Source: Klebsiella africana (GTDB lineage Bacteria > Pseudomonadota > Gammaproteobacteria > Enterobacterales > Enterobacteriaceae). From it: a DNA stretch of 64,000 bases. Under the pieces are notes generated by a model, which worked only from the letters and a program-made list of their open reading frames with translations, searched no databases and was not told where the DNA came from. Numbering within the stretch: the first letter of the stretch is position 1; every line of letters begins with the position of its first letter. The stretch lies in the NCBI RefSeq assembly GCF_020526085.1, contig NZ_CP084874.1:4712001-4776000 (forward strand), in the 5' to 3' direction. Positions 1-8,264 of this stretch are shown in pieces. The translations under genes were made by a program, and so were the position numbers.

Positions 1-1
1 C

Positions 2-679
2 GTGATCGAGCAAGGCGCGGAGCGCTTTCGCTATCGCGGCAGTCAGCACATCGCCGCCGCCAACGCCATTGTCACCATGAATCCTGACGAGCTGCACACC
101 GGTGAAGCGGCAACCGCCGACGGCTGGCGCTACCGGATGATTTATCTGGAGCCGGACCGTCTGGAAGCCATCACCGGGGTGCGCGACTGGTGGTTCAGCG
201 AGGTGGTCCGCGAGGATCCCCTGCGTTCCCGACAGATTGGTCAGCTGATTTATGGCCTGTGGCATAGCGACGATCCGCTGGCCCAGCAGGGAATGCTGCT
301 CGACCTCATCGACACCTTCCGCCCTCTGGCCCACTATGCCTCGGCGCAGGGTGAAGCCGGGCATCGCTTCGACCGCGTGCGCGACTACCTGCACGATAAC
401 TATATGCGCGCCATCACCCTCGACGAGCTGGCGCAGGTGGCGGCGCTGAGCCCGTACCACTTTCAGCGCCAGTTTAAAGCCCACTATCACGTGACGCCCC
501 ACCAGATGCTGATGGCTATCCGTCTGTGGCGCGCCAAGGCGTTTCTCACCCACGGCATGCCCGCCGCCGAAGTAGCGATTGCCGTCGGCCTCACCGACCA
601 GTCCCACCTGACCCGCGCCTTCACCCAGCGTTACGGCATTACGCCAGTGCGCTATCAGAAGCAGGTCGCCAGGCGCTAA
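2..679 (+). CDS. AraC-family transcriptional regulator (5' end cut by window)
   Basis: The reading frame is open from the first bases of the window, so the true start lies upstream and the N-terminus is missing. The visible 225 residues hold the end of an AraC-type cupin/ligand-binding region (residues about 1-110) and a complete C-terminal AraC DNA-binding domain (about 120-222) with two helix-turn-helix units: one around LDELAQVAALSPYHFQRQFK, the second around AAEVAIAVGLTDQSHLTRAF, ending in the usual GITPVRYQ. It lies 75 bp upstream of ytfF on the same strand, so it may regulate that exporter; this is inference from position. The effector is unknown. Confidence 0.85.
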   Translation: MIEQGAERFRYRGSQHIAAANAIVTMNPDELHTGEAATADGWRYRMIYLEPDRLEAITGVRDWWFSEVVREDPLRSRQIGQLIYGLWHSDDPLAQQGMLLDLIDTFRPLAHYASAQGEAGHRFDRVRDYLHDNYMRAITLDELAQVAALSPYHFQRQFKAHYHVTPHQMLMAIRLWRAKAFLTHGMPAAEVAIAVGLTDQSHLTRAFTQRYGITPVRYQKQVARR

Positions 680-754
680 TGCGCAATCTCATACAATATT
701 CCTGCCCGGCCCCCTTCTACACTGCAGACAACGGTAATGACAACGGATGCAATG

Positions 755-1726
755 ATGATTAGTGGTGTGTTGTACGCCCTGCTGGCGGGGCTGATGTGGG
801 GGTTAATTTTTGTCGGGCCTCTGCTGGTGCCAGAGTACCCGGCGATGCTGCAGTCGATGGGGCGCTATCTGGCGCTGGGCCTGATCGCCCTGCCGCTGGC
901 GTGGCTCGGGCGCGCGCGTTTGCGCCAGCTGAGCCGCAACGACTGGTGGACCGCGCTGGGCCTGACGATGATGGGAAATCTTATCTATTACGTCTGCCTG
1001 GCCAGCGCCATTCAGCGCACCGGAGCGCCGGTCTCCACCATGATTATCGGCACGCTGCCGGTGGTCTTGCCGGTGTTCGCCAATCTGCTCTACAGCCAGC
1101 GCGACGGGAAGCTGCCGTGGCGGCGCCTGTTTCCGGCGCTGATCTGCATCGCTGTGGGCCTGATCTGCGTTAACGTTGCGGAACTGCGTCAGGGGCTGCC
1201 GAATTTTAGCCCATGGCGCTACGGCTCCGGCATTGCGCTGGCGCTGGGATCGGTGGTCTGCTGGGCCTGGTATGCCCTGCGCAACGCCCGCTGGCTGCGG
1301 GAAAATCCCCATCATCCGCCAATGATGTGGGCTACCGCTCAGGCACTGGTGACGCTTCCTGTTTCGCTGGCCGGTTACCTCGCCGCCTGCGCCTGGCTGC
1401 ACGGTCAGCAGGCCGGGTTTCCCCTGCCCTTCGGCCCGCGCCCGGCGGTGTTTATTACGCTGATGCTGGCCATCGCGGTGCTCTGTTCATGGGTCGGCGC
1501 GCTGTGCTGGAATATTGCCAGCCAGCGGTTGCCGACGGTGATCCTCGGGCCGCTAATCGTCTTCGAAACCCTGGCCGGGCTGCTGTATACCTTCCTGCTG
1601 CGGCAAAGTTTACCGCCGCTGCTGACCCTGAGCGGGATCCTGCTGCTGGTGCTCGGCGTGGTCTCCGCCGTACGCGCCAGACCGGAAAAACCGATGCTGC
1701 AGCCGCTGGCGGACGAAAAAAAGTAG
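755..1726 (+). CDS. ytfF: DMT/EamA-family inner-membrane transporter YtfF
   Basis: Polytopic protein of 323 residues, about ten hydrophobic segments in two EamA halves, closely resembling E. coli YtfF as I recall it (start MISGVLYALLAGLMWG, and GPLIVFETLAGLLYTF near the end). In-frame ATGs exist at 737 and 752, but the 755 start reproduces the E. coli N-terminus; no start has a strong Shine-Dalgarno sequence. YtfF-type DMT proteins are presumed drug/metabolite exporters and the substrate is not established. It sits between the AraC gene and ytfE, the same side of ytfE as in E. coli. The last residues are charged (KPEKP, DEKK), consistent with a cytoplasmic tail. Confidence 0.85.
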   Translation: MISGVLYALLAGLMWGLIFVGPLLVPEYPAMLQSMGRYLALGLIALPLAWLGRARLRQLSRNDWWTALGLTMMGNLIYYVCLASAIQRTGAPVSTMIIGTLPVVLPVFANLLYSQRDGKLPWRRLFPALICIAVGLICVNVAELRQGLPNFSPWRYGSGIALALGSVVCWAWYALRNARWLRENPHHPPMMWATAQALVTLPVSLAGYLAACAWLHGQQAGFPLPFGPRPAVFITLMLAIAVLCSWVGALCWNIASQRLPTVILGPLIVFETLAGLLYTFLLRQSLPPLLTLSGILLLVLGVVSAVRARPEKPMLQPLADEKK

Positions 1727-1759
1727 CCTCGCCTCCTTAAGGGGTATTCCCTCGCCACA

Positions 1760-1782
1760 AAGATGCATTTAAAATGCATCTT
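1760..1782 (+). promoter_or_regulatory. NsrR operator upstream of ytfE
   Basis: Perfect 11-1-11 inverted repeat with arms AAGATGCATTT and AAATGCATCTT around a central A. This matches the established NsrR-binding consensus for nitric-oxide-responsive enterobacterial promoters. It ends 26 bp before the ytfE start codon, a position able to block RNA polymerase. The NsrR repressor itself is encoded at about 31.1-31.5 kb on the opposite strand. Confidence 0.9.
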
Positions 1783-1808
1783 ATATTCCTGATGACGAGG
1801 TAACTGCT

Positions 1809-2471
1809 ATGGCTTTCCGTGACCAACCTTTAGGCGAGCTGGCGCTGACCATCCCGCGCGCCTCCGCCCTGTTCCGTCAATACGATATGGATTACTGCTG
1901 CGGCGGCAAACAGACCCTGGCGCGGGCCGCATCGCGCAAAGCGCTGGATGTCGCGGTGATTGAAGCCGAGCTGGCGAAACTGGCCGAGCAGCCTCTCTCC
2001 CGCGACTGGCGCGCGGCGCCCCTCCCGGAGATTATCGACCATATTATTGTTCGCTATCACGAGCGGCACCGTGAACAGCTGCCGGAGCTGATCCTGCAGG
2101 CCACCAAGGTTGAACGTGTGCATGCCGATAAACCGAACGTGCCAAAAGGGCTGACCAAATACCTGACCATGCTGCATCAGGAACTCTCCAGCCACATGAT
2201 GAAAGAGGAGCAGATCCTGTTCCCGATGATCAAACAGGGAATGGGCGCCCAGGCCGGAGGCCCGATCAGCGTGATGGAAAGCGAGCATGATGAAGCGGGC
2301 GAACTGCTGGAAGTCATTAAGCACATCACCCATAACGTGACGCCGCCGCCGGAAGCCTGCACCACCTGGAAGGCGATGTATAACGGTATCAACGCGATGA
2401 TTGACGATCTGATGGAGCACATCAGTCTGGAAAATAACGTACTGTTTCCGCGCGCCCTCGGCGGGAAGTAA
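1809..2471 (+). CDS. ytfE: Iron-sulfur cluster repair di-iron protein YtfE (RIC)
   Basis: Protein of 220 residues, the usual YtfE length. The N-terminal ScdA_N-type segment carries the adjacent-cysteine motif YDMDYCCGG (about residues 26-34). The following hemerythrin-like four-helix bundle has the expected di-iron His/Glu ligands ([49 protein letters not shown]). YtfE repairs Fe-S clusters damaged by nitric oxide or peroxide. The start follows a GAGG-type ribosome site (GACGAGGTAACTGCT). A perfect NsrR operator lies just upstream, so NO-induced derepression is expected. An intrinsic terminator follows at 2515-2537. Confidence 0.97.
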   Translation: MAFRDQPLGELALTIPRASALFRQYDMDYCCGGKQTLARAASRKALDVAVIEAELAKLAEQPLSRDWRAAPLPEIIDHIIVRYHERHREQLPELILQATKVERVHADKPNVPKGLTKYLTMLHQELSSHMMKEEQILFPMIKQGMGAQAGGPISVMESEHDEAGELLEVIKHITHNVTPPPEACTTWKAMYNGINAMIDDLMEHISLENNVLFPRALGGK

Positions 2472-2492
2472 AAAAAGGCGCCCGCAGGCGCC
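2471..2492 (-). terminator. Intrinsic terminator of cycA
   Basis: Read on the minus strand, a GGCGCC/GGCGCC stem with a 4-base loop is followed directly by six T. It lies about 45 bp beyond the cycA stop codon, immediately after the ytfE stop on the other strand. Confidence 0.75.
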
Positions 2493-2514
2493 CTCGACAT
2501 TGTCCGTCTTATTT

Positions 2515-2537
2515 GGCCACTCCGGGTGGCCTTTTTT
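2515..2537 (+). terminator. Intrinsic terminator of ytfE
   Basis: GGCCAC/GTGGCC stem with a 5-base loop followed by six T on the plus strand. It overlaps the last two bases of the convergent cycA gene. Together with the minus-strand hairpin at 2471-2492 it forms a pair of face-to-face terminators. Confidence 0.8.
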
Positions 2538-3939
2538 ATTTCGCCAGACGTTTTTTGCCGGCAAACAGCCAGCCCGCGCCGAGCAGCACAAACCACAGCG
2601 GAGTGACCATCAGCGCTTCACGGGTATCGTCTTCCAGGGTCAACAGCACCAGTACAAAGACGAAGAAGGCCATGCACACCCAGCACATCACTTTACCCAA
2701 CGGCATCTTGTAGCTCGATTTTTCATGCAGCTGAGGGCGGTTTTTACGATACGCCAGGTAAGAGCAAAGGATGATGGTCCAGACGAACATAAACAGGATC
2801 GCCGACACCGTGGTGATCATGGTGAACGCAGCAATCACGCTCGGGTTGACCATCAGCATCACCACCCCGCCCAGCAGGCACATGCAGGAGAAGGTTAAGC
2901 CCTTCGCCGGCACCGCACGCTTCGACAGCTTGGCGAACATCTTCGGCGCCTGACCATCCTGCGCCAGACCGAACAGCATACGGCTGGTAGAGAACACGCC
3001 GCTGTTGGCCGAGGAGGCCGCGGAGGTCAGCACCACAAAGTTAATCAGGCTCGCCGCCGCCGGCAGGCCGACCAGCACGAACAGCTCAACGAACGGGCTC
3101 TTGCTCGGCACCACGGAGCTCCACGGCGTCACCGACATAATCACAATCAGCGCGAAGACGTAGAACATAATGATACGCAGCGGGATGGAGTTAATCGCCC
3201 GTGGCAGGGATTTTTCCGGGTCTTTGGTTTCAGCGGCAGTGGTCCCCACCAGCTCAATCCCCACGAAGGCAAACACCGCAATCTGGAAGCCGGCAAAGAA
3301 GCCGCTCAGCCCTTTCGGGAACCAGCCGCCGTCATTCCACAGATGGGCGAAAGAGGCTTCGACACCGGTCGGCGATTTGAAATGCATCATCACCATCACC
3401 AGGCCGACGACGATCAGCGCCACGATGGCGACGATTTTGATCATCGCGAACCAGAACTCCATTTCGCCAAACATTTTGACGGTGGCCAGGTTCAGGCCCA
3501 GCAGCAGCAGGATCACCGCCAGCGAGGCGACCCAGTCGGAGAGTCCGGGAAACCAGAACTGCGCGTAGGCGGTGATGGCGACAACGTCCGCCATTCCGGT
3601 CACTACCCAGCAGAACCAGTAGGTCCAGCCGGTAAAGTAGCCCGCCCACGGCCCCAGCAGATCGGCCGCGAAGTCACTAAAGGATTTATATTCGAGGTTC
3701 GACAGCAGTAATTCGCCCATGGCACGCATCACGAAAAACAGCATAAAACCGATAATCATATAAACAAAAATAATGGATGGTCCGGCAAGGCTGATGGTTT
3801 TGCCAGAACCCATAAATAACCCGGTGCCGATCGCTCCGCCAATCGCGATCAGCTGAATATGTCGGTTTGTGAGATTTCGCCGTAGCGATTGTTCAGTCGG
3901 CTCCTGCTCGACAGCAGCGACTTTAACCTGATCTACCAT
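2536..3939 (-). CDS. cycA: D-serine/D-alanine/glycine:H+ symporter CycA
   Basis: Protein of 467 residues of the amino acid-polyamine-organocation family with about twelve membrane segments. The N-terminal cytoplasmic stretch is followed by the family hallmark RHIQLIAIGGAIGTGLFMGSG. Length and sequence agree with E. coli CycA, which imports glycine, D-alanine, D-serine and the antibiotic D-cycloserine. It is convergent with ytfE as in E. coli. In E. coli the message is a target of the small RNA GcvB; the 5' leader here is long enough for similar control but I did not identify a pairing site. Confidence 0.95.
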   Translation of the reverse strand: MVDQVKVAAVEQEPTEQSLRRNLTNRHIQLIAIGGAIGTGLFMGSGKTISLAGPSIIFVYMIIGFMLFFVMRAMGELLLSNLEYKSFSDFAADLLGPWAGYFTGWTYWFCWVVTGMADVVAITAYAQFWFPGLSDWVASLAVILLLLGLNLATVKMFGEMEFWFAMIKIVAIVALIVVGLVMVMMHFKSPTGVEASFAHLWNDGGWFPKGLSGFFAGFQIAVFAFVGIELVGTTAAETKDPEKSLPRAINSIPLRIIMFYVFALIVIMSVTPWSSVVPSKSPFVELFVLVGLPAAASLINFVVLTSAASSANSGVFSTSRMLFGLAQDGQAPKMFAKLSKRAVPAKGLTFSCMCLLGGVVMLMVNPSVIAAFTMITTVSAILFMFVWTIILCSYLAYRKNRPQLHEKSSYKMPLGKVMCWVCMAFFVFVLVLLTLEDDTREALMVTPLWFVLLGAGWLFAGKKRLAK

Positions 3940-4244
3940 GTGATTTCTTCCTGTTGTACCTGTCTGTGTTGTTCAGGCTCTGATGGCCCGTCGTCTGTCA
4001 TTAACCCCAGCAAGGGCTAGTCGATATTAGGTAAGAATCGGAGGGATGAATACTATGATTTAGATATAATGTTAATTTTATGTTTAAAGTGAGTGTTATA
4101 TCACTCATCTAACGCGAAATAGCTCACAAAAATACACCCATACGTGATGAATGCAAAACATAATTCCAATTAATTTTTAACTTAAGGATTTTACGCTATT
4201 TTCATGGCTTCCCCTGCCGCGGGGGAAGAGGAAGCCGCTGCTGT
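3940..4244 (-). promoter_or_regulatory. cycA leader and promoter region; no gene seen
   Basis: This gap of 305 bp holds no convincing ORF. On the minus strand a possible promoter for cycA is TTAACA (4070-4075), 17 bp, TATTCA (4047-4052); the -10 is poor. That would give a leader of about 100 nt. Bases 4060-4200 are strikingly AT-rich. Near fklB an imperfect hairpin (CTTCCCC at 4208-4214 with GGGGAAG at 4222-4228) could help end fklB transcription but lacks a clean T-run. Confidence 0.35.
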
Positions 4245-4865
4245 TTAGATAATGTCCAGCAGTTCAACTTCGAAGATCAGGGTACTGAACGGAGGAATTG
4301 ATGCGCCAGCGCCGCGCTCACCGTAGGCGAGGTTGTGCGGGATCGTCAGTTCCCATTTGGAACCTACCGGCATCAGAGTCAGCGCTTCAATCCAGCCGCC
4401 AATCACGCCGGTTACCGGGAATTCAGCCGGTTCACCGCGAGCGACGGAGCTGTCGAAGACGGTGCCGTCGATCAGTTTGCCAGTGTAGTGCACGCGTACG
4501 CGATCGGTACGCGCCGGAATCGGGCCTTCGCCCTGGGTCAGTACGCGGAACTGCAGACCGGACTCGGTGCTGTTCACACCCTCTTTCTCGCGGTTTTCAT
4601 CAAGGTATTTTTGGCCGTCAGCGGCCATGGCCTGGAAACGCTCGCGACGCACAGCGTCAGCACGCTCGTGGATTTCACGCAGCGCGCGGTGAACGGCTTC
4701 CACCGGCACCTGCGGCTGGTTACCTTCCAGCGCATCGGCGATACCCGCCACCAGCGCTTCCGGCAGCAGCCCCTGCAGGCCGGATTCGCTCAGCTGTTGT
4801 CCAACCTGCAAGCCGATACCGTAACTTGCCTGCGCTTCGATAGTGTCAAAAGTTGGGGTTGCCAT
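4245..4865 (-). CDS. fklB: FKBP-type peptidyl-prolyl cis-trans isomerase FklB (FKBP22)
   Basis: The start at 4865 gives the 206-residue protein beginning [20 protein letters not shown], matching E. coli FklB; an upstream in-frame extension of 20 residues was discarded. Residues 1-100 form the helical FKBP_N dimerisation region. Residues about 115-206 form the FKBP catalytic domain, with [18 protein letters not shown] and [13 protein letters not shown]. FklB catalyses proline isomerisation during folding and is cytoplasmic, with no signal peptide. It is divergent from ytfB. Confidence 0.95.
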   Translation of the reverse strand: MATPTFDTIEAQASYGIGLQVGQQLSESGLQGLLPEALVAGIADALEGNQPQVPVEAVHRALREIHERADAVRRERFQAMAADGQKYLDENREKEGVNSTESGLQFRVLTQGEGPIPARTDRVRVHYTGKLIDGTVFDSSVARGEPAEFPVTGVIGGWIEALTLMPVGSKWELTIPHNLAYGERGAGASIPPFSTLIFEVELLDII

Positions 4866-5083
4866 CGTTGTTCCTTTTTGGGTGATAAACATCAAGAGAA
4901 AAGCGTGCGAAAGCATAACAGCCATAGCGAAATGGGTAAAACTTTGTCGGCGGATGATGACAAATCTCAGCGAAACAGAAACAATAGGCAGCAGCAGGTT
5001 AACTTTACTTTGTTCCGGTCATCAGGACGTTAGCCATCTATACTCATAGGCAGGATAAAAATATGCGGAGCAGGAGGAAAGCC

Positions 5084-5752
5084 ATGCCCGGGCGCGTTGA
5101 ACTGACATCTATTCTGGCGAAAATCTGGCACGCTCCGGATGATTTTCGCCTCCTGGACCCGCTGCCTCCGATGCACCGCCGGGGTATCATCGCTGGCTTT
5201 CTGTTAGTCATTATCGGTATTCTGCTCCCCGCCGACGATAACCAAAGCCCGGCCCCCACCAGCCGTGAAGCGAATCTGAACCTGCAGTCACAGTCCCAGC
5301 CGCAAGCTGGCGGCAATCAGGCCGTTCCGCTGCCGCCGATCACTAATACGCCTACCGTGAGCGACGCCGATCAGATGGCCCCGGTCGCTCCGGAGCCGAT
5401 TCAGGATGAGCAGCCGGATCAGGCGCAGACGCCCGCTGCCTCCCAGCCTTATCAATCCTCATCACAGCAGTCCGCGCCGGGTATTGAGCAGCAATGGCGG
5501 ACCTATCGCATCGAGTCAGGCAAAACCCTGGCGCAGCTGTTCCGCGATCATGGGCTGCCGGCCACTGACGTCTACGCCATGGCGCAGGTTGAAGGCGCTG
5601 GCAAGCCACTAAGTACTTTGCAGAGCGGACAGACCGTGCAGATTCGGCAGAACGCCAACGGCGTGGTCACCGGGCTCACTATCGATACCGGCAACGGCCA
5701 GCAGGTGCTGTTTACCCGCCAGTCGAACGGCAGCTTTGTGCGTGCGCGATAG
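5084..5752 (+). CDS. ytfB: Cell-division-associated OapA-family protein YtfB
   Basis: The ATG at 5084 follows GGAGGAAAGCC and gives 222 residues starting MPGRVELT, like E. coli YtfB; an ATG seven codons upstream has no good ribosome site. The protein has a cytoplasmic N-terminus with PPMHRRGI, one membrane segment at about 45-60, a Pro/Gln-rich periplasmic linker, and a C-terminal OapA/LysM-like domain (about 140-222: WRTYRIESGKTLAQLFRDHG). The E. coli protein is reported to bind glycans, localise to the septum and cause filamentation when overproduced. It is convergent with the TetR gene, 8 bp apart. Confidence 0.92.
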   Translation: MPGRVELTSILAKIWHAPDDFRLLDPLPPMHRRGIIAGFLLVIIGILLPADDNQSPAPTSREANLNLQSQSQPQAGGNQAVPLPPITNTPTVSDADQMAPVAPEPIQDEQPDQAQTPAASQPYQSSSQQSAPGIEQQWRTYRIESGKTLAQLFRDHGLPATDVYAMAQVEGAGKPLSTLQSGQTVQIRQNANGVVTGLTIDTGNGQQVLFTRQSNGSFVRAR

Positions 5753-5760
5753 TGGTATTC

Positions 5761-6399
5761 TCAAATCGCAGTCTTATCAATCAGCAGCCAGCTCAGGATC
5801 GTCTCTTTGATGACCTGGCGTCTGGCTTCTAATGCCTGTGGCGATACCATACTGATGTGATAAACCAGTCCAAGCGTGTGTTGATTAATTAAATAATACC
5901 CACCAAGCGCAGCAATATTAATATTCACCTGCAACGGGTCGATATCCGGTTTGAAAATATTTAATTTCTTTCCTTCATCCAACAATGAGGCCATCAACTC
6001 GAGGTGCGAATGGTTAATTTCAGGTAGACGCTTTGATTTCTGATAGTGGATGCCTTTACTCTGATTTTCATTATGCACGATTTTTAAAAACCACGGATTA
6101 TCGATATAATAATCCCAGGTGAAATCAATAATTTTCTCAATGGCTTGCGCTGGAGATAATCCTGAAACATCCAGTGACTTTTCTTTCTGACGGATATCGT
6201 TCCAGGTATATTCGAGCACTTCAATAAATAAATTCTCTTTATTACCGAAATGGTGATAGACCGTCTGTTTACTGCAATCCGCCGCCTTGACGATATTATC
6301 TACCCTGGCGCCTTCATAGCCATATTCTGCGAATTCATTCACCGCGCTGAGAAGGAGTTTTTCCTTCAGACTTTGCGCGTTGCTGGTATCAATATACAT
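5761..6399 (-). CDS. TetR-family transcriptional regulator of the adjacent catabolic operon
   Basis: Starting at MYIDTSNAQ (6399) the protein has 212 residues; an in-frame extension to 6486 is possible but atypical. The N-terminal TetR helix-turn-helix is clear: [20 protein letters not shown], then [20 protein letters not shown] and KENLF. The remainder is a helical ligand-binding domain similar in kind to TetR_C members. The gene is AT-rich compared with its neighbours. It is divergent from the six-gene catabolic operon, with a 26-bp palindrome in the shared intergenic region, so it is probably that operon's repressor. The ligand is unknown. Confidence 0.88.
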   Translation of the reverse strand: MYIDTSNAQSLKEKLLLSAVNEFAEYGYEGARVDNIVKAADCSKQTVYHHFGNKENLFIEVLEYTWNDIRQKEKSLDVSGLSPAQAIEKIIDFTWDYYIDNPWFLKIVHNENQSKGIHYQKSKRLPEINHSHLELMASLLDEGKKLNIFKPDIDPLQVNINIAALGGYYLINQHTLGLVYHISMVSPQALEARRQVIKETILSWLLIDKTAI

Positions 6400-6503
6400 G
6401 CCGCGTCCCCATCGTCCCTTCGCTATGCCTATCATAACCCGATTTAGTCGATGCTTCAGTAAAAAGCAAAAACACCTGTTTTTCATTAAGTTATAAAGTT
6501 ACC

Positions 6504-6519
6504 GGTGATCGGCATCACA
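6504..6519 (+). promoter_or_regulatory. Candidate CRP-cAMP site
   Basis: The 16-mer GGTGATCGGCATCACA matches the CRP core TGTGATCTAGATCACA at 12 of 16 positions, including GTGATC and ATCACA. It is centred about 97 bp before the SDR start and abuts the TetR-type palindrome. Catabolite control would suit a catabolic operon. This was found by eye and not scored with a matrix. Confidence 0.55.
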
Positions 6520-6544
6520 GATCAACCAACCAGATGGTTGATCT
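6519..6544 (+). promoter_or_regulatory. Candidate operator for the divergent TetR regulator
   Basis: Perfect 10-bp inverted repeat AGATCAACCA / TGGTTGATCT separated by 6 bp, lying between the TetR gene and the operon it faces. Size and placement are typical of TetR operators. Binding is inferred. Confidence 0.6.
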
Positions 6545-6608
6545 TTAAATGATCTAATCGCATCTTGTTAGCCACCACACAAAAACCATAAACAAGATGA
6601 GGTTTACG

Positions 6609-7400
6609 ATGAAATCGAATAATCCAGTTGCCGTTATCACCGGTGCGGCTCGCGGTATTGGCAAAGGTTGCGCGCTTGAGCTGGCCCGCGGCGGGTTCAA
6701 TCTGCTGATCAACGACCGCCCCGATGCGGAAAGTGTGCAAAAACTCAAGGCGACCCAGCAGGAATGCATTGCCGAAGGCGTAGAAGTGATCTGTTTCCCT
6801 GCCGATATCGGCGACCTATCCCTGCATGAAGAGATGCTGGATGCAGCGCAAAATCAGTGGGGACGTCTGGATTGCCTGCTCAATAACGCCGGGATCTCGG
6901 TGAAAAAGCGCGGTGATATTCTGGATCTGCAGCCGGACAGTTTTGATGAAAATATTACCATCAACACCCGTGCGCCCTTCTTCCTCGCGCAGTCGTTCAG
7001 CAAACGCCTGCTGGCGCAGCCTAAACCGGAACACGAATTACCGCATCGCTCGATTATTTTTGTCAGCTCCATCAACGCCATCATGCTGGCGATGAACCGC
7101 GGGGAATACACCATTGCCAAAACCGCGGTGTCCGCGGCCGCCCGCCTGTTCGCCGCCCGTCTGTGCGAAGAGCAGATCGGCGTATATGAAATCCGTCCAG
7201 GTCTTATCAAAACGGAAATGACGATCCCGGCCACCGCCTACTATGACGAACTGATCGCCAAAGGGCTGGTGCCGTGGGGACGCTGGGGCTTCCCGGCGGA
7301 TATTGCCTCTACCGTGCGCGCCATGGCGGAAGGCAAGCTGATCTACACCTGCGGCCAGGCGGTTGCCATCGACGGCGGCCTGAGCATGCCGCGCTTCTGA
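6609..7400 (+). CDS. Short-chain dehydrogenase/reductase (SDR)
   Basis: The ATG at 6609 is preceded by GAGG with a 6-base spacer and gives 263 residues; an ATG four codons upstream lacks a ribosome site. The classical SDR features are present: nucleotide-binding TGAARGIG at the N-terminus, LLNNAGIS, the catalytic YxxxK (Tyr167, Lys171 in YTIAKTA) and IRPGLIKTEMT. It resembles 3-ketoacyl reductase-like SDRs and should interconvert an alcohol and a ketone using NAD(P)H. It is the first gene of the six-gene operon, followed after 9 bp by the TIM barrel gene. The substrate is unknown. Confidence 0.9.
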   Translation: MKSNNPVAVITGAARGIGKGCALELARGGFNLLINDRPDAESVQKLKATQQECIAEGVEVICFPADIGDLSLHEEMLDAAQNQWGRLDCLLNNAGISVKKRGDILDLQPDSFDENITINTRAPFFLAQSFSKRLLAQPKPEHELPHRSIIFVSSINAIMLAMNRGEYTIAKTAVSAAARLFAARLCEEQIGVYEIRPGLIKTEMTIPATAYYDELIAKGLVPWGRWGFPADIASTVRAMAEGKLIYTCGQAVAIDGGLSMPRF

Positions 7401-7409
7401 GGCCCGAAA

Positions 7410-8255
7410 ATGAGAAATCTTCTGCAGCGCCCCGATCTGTTCAGCATCAATACCGCGACGCTTGGCTATAAAACGCCGCTTCCCGCCATCATTGATGCCT
7501 GTGCGGCTCGCGGCATTGGCGCCATCGCCCCCTGGAGAAGGGAGTTGGACGGCGAGAACGTATCGGCGATTGCCCGCCAGCTGGCGGCGAATCATATGGC
7601 CGTATCGGGATATTGTCGCAGCACCTATTACACCGCCCCTACGCTGGCAGAACGTAAGCGCGCAATAGACGAAAACCGCCGGGCGCTGGACGATGCCGCG
7701 ACGCTCAACGCCGCCTGCTATATGCAGGTGGTCGGCGGGTTGCCGCAGGGCAGCAAAGATCTGTATGACGCGCGTGAGCAGGTGAAACACGGTATCCGTC
7801 AGCTGCTGCCGCACTCCCGGGAGGTCGGGGTGCCTATTGCCCTGGAGCCGTTGCATCCCATGACCGCCGCCGATCGCTCCTGCCTGTGTACGCTGCGGCA
7901 GGCGCTGGACTGGTGCGATGAACTCGACCCGGACGGCGAATATGGCCTCGGCGTCGCGGTGGATGTCTACCACGTCTGGTGGGACCCCGACCTTGCCAGT
8001 CAGATCCAGCGGGCGGGTAAACGGATCCTGGCGTTTCACGTTTCCGACTGGCTGGTACCGACCACCGATCTGGTCAATGACCGCGGTATGCCGGGCGATG
8101 GCGTGATTAATATCCCTTCGATTCGTCGTCTGGTGGAAAGTGCCGGTTTTCATGGCGCCGTGGAATTAGAAATATTCTCGCCGCACAACTGGTGGCAAAA
8201 AGACATTAATAGCACCCTGGATATTAGCGTCGATCGCATCGCGCATTATTGCTAA
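7410..8255 (+). CDS. Sugar phosphate isomerase/epimerase-like TIM barrel protein
   Basis: Protein of 281 residues of the xylose-isomerase-like / AP endonuclease family 2 TIM barrel superfamily. The probable metal ligands are visible in order: Glu in ALEPLHP, Asp/His in VDVYHVWWDP, His in LAFHVSDW and Glu in AVELEIFS. Members include epimerases, isomerases and dehydratases acting on sugars, inositols or dehydroshikimate, so the exact reaction cannot be told from sequence. Tight spacing (9 bp on both sides) places it in the operon with SDR and CoA-linked enzymes, suggesting a polyhydroxylated or cyclic substrate. Confidence 0.82.
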   Translation: MRNLLQRPDLFSINTATLGYKTPLPAIIDACAARGIGAIAPWRRELDGENVSAIARQLAANHMAVSGYCRSTYYTAPTLAERKRAIDENRRALDDAATLNAACYMQVVGGLPQGSKDLYDAREQVKHGIRQLLPHSREVGVPIALEPLHPMTAADRSCLCTLRQALDWCDELDPDGEYGLGVAVDVYHVWWDPDLASQIQRAGKRILAFHVSDWLVPTTDLVNDRGMPGDGVINIPSIRRLVESAGFHGAVELEIFSPHNWWQKDINSTLDISVDRIAHYC

Positions 8256-8264
8256 GGATTAACC

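Noticed and set aside
3343..3711. His/Gln-rich frame on the plus strand within cycA
   Set aside because: It is a backwards reading of the cycA membrane protein; the poly-His look comes from GATGG-type codons on the coding strand.
4207..4228. Hairpin downstream of fklB as a strong intrinsic terminator
   Set aside because: The stem is good but no T-run follows on the minus strand, so it is mentioned only as a possible aid to termination.
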